Shown here: one piece after another, positions 11,701-23,700 of the stretch
Layout of the letters: every line of letters begins with the position of its first letter
Numbering within the stretch: the stretch's first letter is position 1
Source of the DNA: Solanum dulcamara
Taxonomy: Eukaryota; Streptophyta; Magnoliopsida; Solanales; Solanaceae
Assembly (NCBI RefSeq): GCF_947179165.1
Contig: NC_077242.1
Location: forward strand, 3,162,001-3,226,000
Length of the DNA: 64,000 nucleotides
Direction: 5' to 3'
Translations under genes and position numbers: made by a program
The notes under the pieces: model-generated
What the model was told of the DNA's origin: nothing
The model's input: only the letters and a program-made list of their open reading frames with translations
Database searches by the model: none

Positions 11701-14700
11701 ATGTTGGGCAAAGAAGAGTATACCTATACTAGCATCCTACAGAGTGAATATCTTGAATACCCACTCAACAACACCCTGGCCAACTACCACCACAGCAAAA
11801 TGATATCTTCATGTACTCAATTGAAAACCTCATACAACTTGAGTGTCAACATTTTTGTCAAATAATTAATCAAATATAATCTCAATAAGACTAACCTGTT
11901 CAAGATATATAATCGTCCGAAATGCCCTCCACTTTGGTAACAATGTAGCATCCTGAGAAAAAGAAATAGCTCTCCATTAAAACAAAGTGCCAAATATCTG
12001 ATCAGAGGCCCTTTTTTTTTTTACAAATATAAAACTGCAGAAAAAAATAACAGATAGCACAGAAGCTAAAAAGACCATTCATTTTCATATCGTCAAAATG
12101 AGGCGGCAAGGGGGCCATTTAATTAGCTAATAGCTAAATCAGGAAGCAGCTATTTGTTAAAACATTCCGTTAAAATGCCATCCTATGACAAATCAAAACC
12201 TAAAAAGAAAAAATAATAAAGCGTTACAAACTAAAGCTTTTCCGGTTCTAACATTTTCATTCAATTTTTGCTGCTCTAGGATGTGGGTAAAGGGGATTAC
12301 TGATTTTGACATATGCCAGATATCGTACCTTATAAGTGTCCCTCACATCAGAAATAGAGAAGGCTATCTCCAACACAGGTTCCTCTTCAGTGGCCGACAG
12401 CTAAAAGAGTTTTGTCATGCAAGACATGCTTAGAGAGTCAGTTCAACTAAAATGAATAGGAGACAAACATAAAGAGATGCAAAAAAAACATGGGAACATA
12501 CTGCTTAATGTAATTGTGCAGACTAATCAACAAAGTCATCTTTCATTTCAAGATCTATTCAAAGTTTATCGGTGGTCTAAGTTTATCCTATTGCCAACTT
12601 CAGTGTGGGATACCGGAAATGAAAAGCAGAGACAACTTTTCCGACTCAGGTAAAGCCTGAAGGCTACCCCGACCTTGTAAGGGAAGATGGCAATCATCTC
12701 TCCTTTGTATGAACAAAGACAATTTTAGCTGTAAGCATTTGCAGCGCACCAAAAACAATATTTGCATTCTGGACTGGCTAGATGATTTGTCATGCATGCT
12801 AAGGTTTGCCCTGACAAGTGCCAACATAGTGCAGAAAGACCAAATGTAATGACCTTGAGGGTGATTTTCGTAAATTTGTACAAAACACGCGTGAACAGTA
12901 ACACGCGTGAACAGTAACTTTTTGGGCAGAAAATGCCCCTTTCTTCTCATTTCAATATTTTTCAACATTTGTTTGAGTTCTTGAACTCCTTGAGGTGATT
13001 TGAGAAGAGATTTTCGAGGCAAAGTGTTGGGTAAGTGATTTTTGACCTAAAACCTTCCTTTTTCATTAAGTTTTTGACGATTTTAACTCTTAAATTTTAG
13101 TTTCAAACCCCAAAAATCCTTGTTTCTTCCCTAATCCGAATTTAAGGAAAATTGTGATTTCCAACTCGTTTTGAGCTCTATTTTTATGGGTTTTTCAACC
13201 ATGAGTTCCTTATTACCAATAGAATGGGATTGTTCAATAAATTTACAGATTTGACCCTTTTCGAAAATAGTTAATTTTTGGACCATTTTACCCCCGGTTC
13301 CGAAACCTATCAATATGGGTGTCATTGGACTCCTTGTGACGTGTATGTTTCATTGTTGATAGTGGGTTGTCATTCCGAGCGCTGAATTCGAGAGTTACTT
13401 GTCCGGTGGAGGTATTCGAGTGCGGTTTCGGCAATTGAGGTAGGTTTGGCTATCTTTCTTTGAGATTGAGATGGGGTAATTAATCATTCATATGTTATAG
13501 ACTTTGGGATGGGGTTGTAGTATGAGTTGAGAATGTTATATATATTATGATGTCCGTGTGGAGGCTTATTTATTAATGTGTTGCCGTGACGGGGTTTATT
13601 TGTATTACATAGCCCGTGTGGGGGCCTTATTTGTTATCTTATTTGCTTTGAGAGCATGTGAATTATGATTTGCCTAAGAGAGAGGCTTGAGTATATTATT
13701 TGACTTGTGATGCCGCCTAAGAGATTGAGTTGGGGGTTTTGAGCATACTTGAGTATTGAAATATTGTTGAGAAAGGGGTGAATATTTAAATGAAAGTGTG
13801 TTCTTCCCGTTACTATTTATTGAGGGTGAATATCATGTGTAGGTTAAGTTTTGAGAACTTTGAACATTATACCACATGTGAGTTGATTATTACTTCCATG
13901 CATATGTGTTTTGATGCATTCATCCTCATTCATCACATCATGAAACATGGGAAGTTGAGAAATATGGAAATTCTTTTTGAGAAAGAAAATGAAACACCTT
14001 TAAACCTTTGTATCTTGAGTCCCTGACCGAGGCAGTTTTCCGGTAGGGTAGTGGATGCATTGTGATCCCAACCTTTGTATCTTGAGTCCCTGACCGAGGT
14101 AGTTTTCCGGCAGGGTAGTGGATGCATTGTGATCCCTTGACCACGAGAAGGTGGCAAGGATAATGAGATATTGTGATTGAGGTATATGGTCTGCGAGACC
14201 CCCATGGGTCCTGCTTGGTAGCACAGCTCGGCAGGTGTATACGACAGGCTGTGCGACAGTCTTGATTCCACCGTACCACCACATCATTGCATCATCATAT
14301 TGCATTGCATTGCATTGACATTTGTGCTGCTTGAATTATTTGATTAATTGTGATTATGAGTTGTTATTATACTTTATTCGTGCCACTATATATATAAACT
14401 GGCGGCACCGATGCCGAAGTGGGACTTTTCTATATGCAGGTGGAAGCGTTCCTTAGTTTACTTCATAGGTTTGATTAATTCCTTATACTCAGTCAGCTAA
14501 AACCTACTGAGTACATGTGAATTGTACTCACCCCTACTTCTGTGTCCCTTTTTGATGCAGATACTAGTCGGGGTACCCCACGTGGCAGTTAATATTCTAG
14601 CGGATTGTGTAATTCTCAGATTAGTGGTGAGGTCCCAGAATTCGGATCGTCACTAGTCTATCTTTATTTTTCAGTCTTTTGTATCATTCAGAGACTTATG

Positions 14701-17700
14701 TTGTATCTTCAGATTCGAACCTTGTATTAGATGCTCTTTATACTTATGACACCAGGTTTTGGGATAATTTCTTCATTGTTTTTTTTTCTTTTTATTTAAA
14801 TCGTGGAATCACTTTCCTCTTTGGAAGTCTTGTATGAATTTTATTTTTAGGGTTACACATCAGATTGGGTTTTGAGATGTGTGCCATCATGACCTCAGTT
14901 TTTGGGTCGTGACAATTGGTATCAGAGCACTAGGTTCACCGGTCTTATAAGTTAAAGAGCAGGGTGTCTAGTAGAGTCTTGCGGATCGGTACGTAGACGT
15001 CCGTACTTATCTTCGAGAGGCTACAAGATACTTAATAGGAGAATTTCTTTCTTTTTACTCCCTTCGTGCGATTTATTCATATCAAGTGTTGTATACCTCT
15101 GATCTATTCCTTCTGCGCAGATGGTGAGGACTAGAGCCACAATTACTGAGGGTGAGGCTGCACCTGCTGCTCAAGCCCCAGTACGCGGGCGAGGTAGAGG
15201 ACGTGGTGGAGTCAGGGGACGAGGCCGAGCAAGGGGAGCGGCACCTGCTCGTGGACGAGCTAGAGAGCTATCACCTGAGCCCATGTATGAGCATGAGGAT
15301 GACTTAGAGCAGAAGACTGAGGAGGAGAGGCCATCCCAGCCTCCTGTGGTTCCCGATAGTACTCTGATGCTTCAAGAGCTATTGGTTCGATTATTGGCTA
15401 GACTGGATGGTGCTCCTACCTCTGGTATTATTTCAGGTACTATAGGTTCTCCTATCACAGTTGGTGCTACACCGCCAGTTCAGGGGCCTAGTGTAGGATT
15501 TCAGACTCCTGGTTCATCTTCAATGCCTTCTATTGCACCTCCGAGATTTGCAGCTCCGCCAGTTTCTGCTAATGCTGCCATGTCGGTAGCTGAGCAGAAG
15601 AGTTTTGAGAGGTTCGTTCGATTGGCACCTCCAAGGTTTGATGGTAAAGCCGGAGAGAAAGCCTATGACTTTTTGACTGAGTGTCAAGATAGGTTGTTCA
15701 ACCTAGGCATTTTAGAGGCACATGGAGTTGCTTACACTTCATATCAATTTGCGGGAGTGGCCAAAGAATGGTGGAGGTCAGTTCTTGCTCGTAGACCTAT
15801 TGGTTCTCCTATGATGAGTTGGGAACAGTTTACTGAGGTGTTCCTTGAGAGATTTGTGCCATATAGCCTTCGTGATCAGCGTAGGGATGAGTTTGACAGA
15901 CTGGAGCAGGGCTCCTTATCTGTATCTGAGTACGAGACTCGCTTCCATGAGTTATCTCGTTATGCTATGTCGAGTATTCCCACCGAATTCGAGCGGATTC
16001 GCAAACTAGTGAAGGGATTCGCCGGTTATCTCCAGGAGGCTACAGCCTCTCTTGTACTGTCTGGGGGTACGTTTCAGAGTATTATTGATCATGCCAGGAT
16101 GATAGAGAGTATCCGACGTGCTAGACAGGGCGGGGCCAAGAGGTTCCGTCGGCAGGGTCAATTTAGCGATCATTCCTCCAAGGGTAGAGAATATTCGGGT
16201 TCAGGAACCCATGGTTATCAGGGCAGACCAGTCCAGGCAGCTATTCAGGGTTCTTCGAGCTCCGGAGGTCGTTTTAACAATTCTAGTTATTCCCCACGGA
16301 GTTCAGGTCCTCGAGGTTGTTATGTGTGTGATGAGTTTGGGCATAAGGCCCAAGATTGCCCCAAACGTGCTCCTTCTAATGGACGGCCTGGGGCACCAGT
16401 TGTTCATTCTATAGATGCTCCAACTATTCGAGGTTCTTCGCAGAATACTAGAGGTGGCACCCATGGTGCTAGGGGTAGAGTACGAGGTGGTGCTCGTGGT
16501 GGTTCGCAGGCTAAGGGTGACCGTCAATTATGCTATGCTATACCGGGTAGATATGAGGCAGAAGCCTCTGATGCAGTTATTACAGGTATTGTTCCAGTTT
16601 GCCATCGTTCTGCTTCAGTATTATTTGACCCAGGGTCTACCTATTCTTATGTGTCGACTTATTTTGATGTGGGTATTGATTATGTGAGTGAGTCCCTTAT
16701 TGTGCCTATTACTATTTCTACCCCAATAGGTGAATCTTTAGTAGTGGATCGGGTATACAAGGGATGTTTGGTGATATTTTCGGGTAGAGAGACCCGTGCA
16801 GACTTGATTTTATTAGACATGCTTGATTTTGATGTGATACTGGGTATGGACTGGTTATCTCCTTATCATGCTATATTAGATTGTTATGCAAAGACCGTGA
16901 CCTTAGCTTATCTCGGTTTACCTAGCTTAGTATGGAAGGGTAATCCGAGTTCATACCCTAAGGGGGTGATATCTTATATTCGTGCTCGTCGCTTGATGGA
17001 TAAGGGTTGTTTGTCTTATTTGGCTCATGTACGTGATCTCACCACGGAGTCATCTCATATAGAGACTACGAGGGTGGTGAGAGAGTTTATGGATGTATTT
17101 CCTACAGACTTGCCGGGAGTTCCTCCTGATCGTGATATCGATTTTGTGATTGATTTGGAGCATGACACTAAACCCATCTCTATTTCTCCTTATCGGATGG
17201 CTCCGGCAGAATTGAAAGAGTTGAAAGAACAATTGGAAGATTTATTGAAGAAAGGGTTTATTAGACCTAGTGTATCACCGTGGGGTGCACCGGTTTTATT
17301 TGTGAAGAAGAAAGATGGTACTATGAGGATGTGTATTGACTATCGACAGTTGAACAAAGTCACTATCAAGAACAAGTATCCTCTCCCTCGCATTGATGAT
17401 TTATTTGACCAGCTTCAAGGTGCATCGGTGTTCTCAAAGATTGATTTGAGGTCGGGTTACCATCAGTTGAGAGTTCGAGAATCTGACATCCCGAAGACTG
17501 CATTCAGGACTCGTTATGGGCATTATGAGTTTGTGGTTATGTCCTTCGGGTTGACTAATGCCCCGGCTGCTTTTATGGAGTTGATGAACCGGGTATTTCG
17601 ACCTTATTTGGACTCGTTTGTGATTGTGTTTATTGATGACATCTTGGTTTATTCCAAGAATGAGGCGGATCATGTTAGGCACCTGAGGACAGTCCTTCAG

Positions 17701-20700
17701 AGATTGAGAGAGGAGAAGTTGTATGCAAAATTCTCCAAATGTGAGTTTTGGCTTGAGTCCGTGACATTCTTGGGTCATATAGTGACCAAGGATGGTATTA
17801 TGGTTGATCCAGCCAAAGTTGCAGCGGTTCGTGATTGGGTTAGGCCTACTTCGGTTACCGAGATTCGGAGTTTTATTGGGTTGGCAGGCTACTATCGTCG
17901 GTTTGTTCAAGGATTCTCTTCTATTGCAGCCCCATTGACTAGGCTAACTCAAAAGACCGTGGCATTTCAGTGGACTGATGAGTGTGAGGCGAGCTTTCAA
18001 AAGCTCAAGGAATTATTGACTTCAGCACCTATTCTAGCCTTACCCGAGGAGGGCGTGGCATTTATTGTGTTTTGTGATGCTTCGGGAGTCGGCTTGGGTG
18101 GTGTATTGATGCAAAAAGGTAGAGTTATAGCTTATGCTTCTCGACAGTTGAAGGTACATGAGAAGAACTATCCTACCCACGACTTAGAGTTAGCAGCAGT
18201 GGTGTTTGTTCTGAAGTTGTGGAGGCATTATCTCTATGGAGTGCATTGCGAGGTCTATACTGACCACCGTAGCCTTAAGTATATCTTTTCTCAGCCGAAT
18301 CTGAACATGCGGCAGCGTAGGTGGTTAGAGTTATTGAAAGACTATGACATTACCATACTTTATCATCCGGGCAAAGCTAATGTGGTAGCGGATGCCCTGA
18401 GTCGCAAAGCATCTAGCATGGGTAGTTTGGCCTTTCTTAAGGCTGTGGAGAGGCCTTTGGCGTTGGAGGTTCAGTCATTGGCTAGACAGTTGGTCCGACT
18501 GGATATTTCTACACATCATGGTATTTTGGCATTTGTGGAGGCTAGGTCTACTTTGATGGACCAGATTCGTACACACCAGTTTGAAGATGAAAAATTGAGG
18601 GCCATTCGAGACAAAGTGTTGAGTGGTGAAGCAAAATCAGCCTCTCTTGATCAGGAAGGAGTTTTGAGGATTAATGGTCGCATTTGTGTGCCCAAGGTTA
18701 GTGAATGGGTACGTATGATATTAGAGGAGGCTCATTGTTCCAAGTATTCGATTCACCCGGGAGTGGCAAAGATGTTTCATGACTTGAAACAACATTATTG
18801 GTGGTGTGGCATGAAGAGAGACATTATTGATTTTGTGGCTAAGTGTCTAAATTGCCAACAAGTGAAGTATGAGCATCAGAAACCGGGTGGTCCTATGCAA
18901 AGGATGCCCATTCCTGAGTGGAAATGGGAGCGTATCACCATGGACTTCGTGTCTGGATTACCCATGGCATTGGGTAAGTATGACTCTGTCTGGGTGATTG
19001 TGGATCGATTGACCAAATCAGCCCATTTCCTTCCGGTGAAGACTAGCTACAATGCGGATCAGTTAGCTAGGATCTATCTTCGTGAGATTGTTAGGCTGCA
19101 TGGGGTGCCTATCTCTATTGTATCGGATCGGGGTTCAGTGTTCACCTCTCACTTTTGGAAGGCATTACAGCGTGGTTTGGGTACGCGACTAGAGATGAGT
19201 TCAGCATTTCATCCCCAAACCGATGGTCAGTCTGAACGGACTATTCAGGTGTTGGAGGATATGCTTAGGGCCTGTGTGATTGATTTTGGTGCCCGATGGG
19301 ACCAACACTTGCCCTTAGCAGAGTTTGCCTATAATAACAGTTATCACTCCAGCATTCAAATGGCACCATTTGAGGCATTGTATGGTCGTAGGTGTCGATC
19401 ACCCATTGGATGGTTTGATTCTGTTGCGGTTGATGCATTGGATACTGACTTACTTAGGGATGCTGTGGAGCGGGTACGTTTGATTCAGGGTCGACTATTG
19501 ACAGCTCAGAGTCGTCAGAAGAGTTATGCTGATAGGAGGGTTCGTTCCTTAGAGTTCATGGTGGGTGATTGCGTGTGGCTTAAAATATCGCCCATGAAGG
19601 GTGTGATGAGGTTCGGAAAGAAGGGCAAGCTTAGCCCAAGGTTTGTTGGCCCGTTTGAAATCCTGAGGAGAGTAGGTGGAGTGGCGTATAAGTTGGCCTT
19701 ACCCCCTAAATTGTCAGCTGTCCATCCGGTGTTTCATGTTTCTATGCTTCGCAAGTACATACCGGATGAGTCTCATGTGATTTCTTATGATGCGGTAGAG
19801 TTGAGTCCGGATTTGACTTATGAGGAGGAGCCGACAGTTATTCTAGATAGGCGGCTTCGTAGACTCAGGACCAAGGAGGTCGCTTCGGTCAAGGTGCAGT
19901 GGCAGCATCGGCCTGCTGAGGAGGCGACTTGGGAGTTAGAGTCTGATATGCAGGCTCGATACCCTCAGCTTTTTGAGACCCCAGGTACTTTATTTTATCT
20001 TATGTTCGAGGACGAACATCCTTTTTAGTGGTGGATATTGTAATGACCTTGAGGGTGATTTTCGTAAATTTGTACAAAACACGCGTGAACAGTAACACGC
20101 GTGAACAGTAACTTTTTGGGCAGAAAATGCCCCTTTCTTCTCATTTCAATATTTTTCAACATTTGTTTGAGTTCTTGAACTCCTTGAGGTGATTTGAGAA
20201 GAGATTTTCGAGGCAAAGTGTTGGGTAAGTGATTTTTGACCTAAAACCTTCCTTTTTCATTAAGTTTTTGACGATTTTAACTCTTAAATTTTAGTTTCAA
20301 ACCCCAAAAATCCTTGTTTCTTCCCTAATCCGAATTTAAGGAAAATTGTGATTTCCAACTCGTTTTGAGCTCTATTTTTATGGGTTTTTCAACCATGAGT
20401 TCCTTATTACCAATAGAATGGGATTGTTCAATAAATTTACAGATTTGACCCTTTTCGAAAATAGTTAATTTTTGGACCATTTTACCCCCGGTTCCGAAAC
20501 CTATCAATATGGGTGTCATTGGACTCCTTGTGACGTGTATGTTTCATTGTTGATAGTGGGTTGTCATTCCGAGCGCTGAATTCGAGAGTTACTTGTCCGG
20601 TGGAGGTATTCGAGTGCGGTTTCGGCAATTGAGGTAGGTTTGGCTATCTTTCTTTGAGATTGAGATGGGGTAATTAATCATTCATATGTTATAGACTTTG

Positions 20701-23700
20701 GGATGGGGTTGTAGTATGAGTTGAGAATGTTATATATATTATGATGTCCGTGTGGAGGCTTATTTATTAATGTGTTGCCGTGACGGGGTTTATTTGTATT
20801 ACATAGCCCGTGTGGGGGCCTTATTTGTTATCTTATTTGCTTTGAGAGCATGTGAATTATGATTTGCCTAAGAGAGAGGCTTGAGTATATTATTTGACTT
20901 GTGATGCCGCCTAAGAGATTGAGTTGGGGGTTTTGAGCATACTTGAGTATTGAAATATTGTTGAGAAAGGGGTGAATATTTAAATGAAAGTGTGTTCTTC
21001 CCGTTACTATTTATTGAGGGTGAATATCATGTGTAGGTTAAGTTTTGAGAACTTTGAACATTATACCACATGTGAGTTGATTATTACTTCCATGCATATG
21101 TGTTTTGATGCATTCATCCTCATTCATCACATCATGAAACATGGGAAGTTGAGAAATATGGAAATTCTTTTTGAGAAAGAAAATGAAACACCTTTAAACC
21201 TTTGTATCTTGAGTCCCTGACCGAGGCAGTTTTCCGGTAGGGTAGTGGATGCATTGTGATCCCAACCTTTGTATCTTGAGTCCCTGACCGAGGTAGTTTT
21301 CCGGCAGGGTAGTGGATGCATTGTGATCCCTTGACCACGAGGAGGTGGCAAGGATAATGAGATATTGTGATTGAGGTATATGGTCTGCGAGACCCCCATG
21401 GGTCCTGCTTGGTAGCACAGCTCGGCAGGTGTATACGACAGGCTGTGCGACAGTCTTGATTCCACCGTACCACCACATCATTGCATCATCATATTGCATT
21501 GCATTGCATTGACATTTGTGCTGCTTGAATTATTTGATTAATTGTGATTATGAGTTGTTATTATACTTTATTCGTGCCACTATATATATAAACTGGCGGC
21601 ACCGATGCCGAAGTGGGACTTTTCTATATGCAGGTGGAAGCGTTCCTTAGTTTACTTCATAGGTTTGATTAATTCCTTATACTCAGTCAGCTAAAACCTA
21701 CTGAGTACATGTGAATTGTACTCACCCCTACTTCTGTGTCCCTTTTTGATGCAGATACTAGTCGGGGTACCCCACGTGGCAGTTAATATTCTAGCGGATT
21801 GTGTAATTCTCAGATTAGTGGTGAGGTCCCAGAATTCGGATCGTCACTAGTCTATCTTTATTTTTCAGTCTTTTGTATCATTCAGAGACTTATGTTGTAT
21901 CTTCAGATTCGAACCTTTTATTAGATGCTCTTTATACTTATGACACCAGGTTTTGGGATAATTTCTTCATTGTTTTTTTTTCTTTTTATTTAAATCGTGG
22001 AATCACTTTCCTCTTTGGAAGTCTTGTATGAATTTTATTTTTAGGGTTACACATCAGATTGGGTTTTGAGATGTGTGCCATCATGACCTCAGTTTTTGGG
22101 TCGTGACACCAAAGCATATAAATGTCTCCTAATTACTTTCCCGTATATTCCATAATCCTGTTGTCATGCCATAGAGAATGAAGCTTTTGATTCACTAAAA
22201 ATCCACAGAAATAAGTACGTAAAATTGGTGAAAACTCTTGACATCATCAATTCTTTGTCACTGATTTCTACTACAGTCCACAAGCTTCTAAGAAGGGTAT
22301 AAGTTAGAAAATTGTCATACATGAACAATTGCTTCTATAGTTGGCTCTAGGATATCTAGGGAAAGGAGGCAGCACTACAATAACATCTAGGTGCACTTTA
22401 TCAAACAAATAAAAAACATCTAGGTGCATGATGCTTTTTGGAATGAACATAATATGCTTTAATGTTTCAATGGAGTTTGATTTGTTAAAAGGGATAAAAA
22501 TATATAATTATTTTCTGGTCATCCTGAAGACACGGAGAGCCTGAAGAAACCTACAAAGAAACAAAGAGCAATAGAGGAACAGCATATAAGAAAACATCTA
22601 TGAAATGAAAAAATAATGCATTCATCCACAATCAAAATTTTCCATAATTCTACTACTCATATATGCTACATTGATGGGAGGATCATTTTGGCAAACTAGA
22701 GTACCAAATAAGCTTTCCATAAGTGAGTACTTAACCTGTTATGCACATTTTCATATACGAACATGACACAGTGAACTCGATACCACTAACTGTACTCAAT
22801 ATAATTACCTATACTCTACAACAACAACATTCCCAGTCAATCCCACAAGTGGAGTCTGAGGAAAGTAGGATATCCACAAACCTACCCTACCTTTATGAGG
22901 TAGAGAGGTTGTTTCGGATAGACCCTCGGCTCAAAAGAAAAGAAGAAGAATTTGAAGCATGGTTGTAAGAAAATAAGACAGAAAAAATAACAGGATACAA
23001 AGAAAATATGGCAACAGATAGTAATATTAAAAACTGAGGAACAAATAAGACTAAACAACAGATAATTACCTACTAATAATAATAAATCAAAGTAATGCAA
23101 CTGGATACAAAATAAATTCAAGTTGTGCCTTCTAGTTTCCTTTTACTAATAAAAACAAGTCTACTGGAAACTTCAAGTGGAAACTGCAATAGCTACCTTT
23201 AGTCGCTTTTGCTTGCTTAGTTCATGCTCTGAACCTTCCTTCTCATATGTTTACAAGCCAGATGCAGGAGATCAGTGAGAATAAATAAGTAAAAAACAAA
23301 CACCAGATTCGCTATCACTTAACTTTACCTGTGCACAAGTTTCCTTTTGTTTTCTGTCATTCTTGTCTGAGTCTGCATCCGAAACCTGTTAATTAATCAC
23401 TTCATTGTCAGCACAAGTGAAGCTCCAACAAACTGACTTGCTAGACAGGTACCTCAGCTTTAGAATTTGCATAATTTTATAAACTTGGGAATAAAATAAG
23501 TCCAGCAAAGCTTCAAACTTCAGGAAGTAAAAGCACAAGGTGAAAAAGTTGGCAACTCAACTTGATGACAACATAAGTTGAAACATCTCTCAGTTAAAGA
23601 AAACTAGAAAAGGATTTGAAGAGTGACTTGGCAAAACTCATGTTCTTGAGATTTTAAATAGTGGGAATTTTAAGTGGAGTCAGTTTCAGCCTACTATGTT

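Larger units (their letters stand above)
12845..22108 (+). mobile_element. Intact-looking Ty3/gypsy chromovirus LTR retrotransposon (Tekay/Del type), 9,264 bp
   Basis: Two directly repeated LTRs of 2,070 bp each (12845-14914 and 20039-22108) begin TGTAATGACC and end GGGTCGTGACA. They flank an internal region with a tRNA-iMet primer-binding site and one full-length gag-pol frame (15121-20028). The 5-bp sequence CCAAA lies on both sides (12840-12844 and 22109-22113), which is the target-site duplication. The LTRs align without gaps (constant offset 7,194) and I found only two base differences (near 14148 versus 21342, and near 14719 versus 21913). The order protease, RT, RNase H, integrase and a C-terminal chromodomain-like segment is that of gypsy chromoviruses. 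It lies in intron 4 of ZDP, antisense to that gene, and could still be competent to move. Confidence 0.95.

Noticed and set aside
12600..13022. 140-codon minus-strand ORF
   Set aside because: It crosses from ZDP intron 4 into the gypsy LTR start, so it is a chance join created by the insertion.
13933..14305. Overlapping minus-strand ORFs of about 100-114 codons, repeated at 21127-21499
   Set aside because: They lie inside the gypsy LTRs and across the 67-bp tandem repeat. Presence in both LTRs reflects LTR duplication, not a gene.
14917..14934. tRNA-like match at the gypsy and copia primer-binding sites
   Set aside because: Only about 12-15 bases match the tRNA 3' end complement; no tRNA gene is present.
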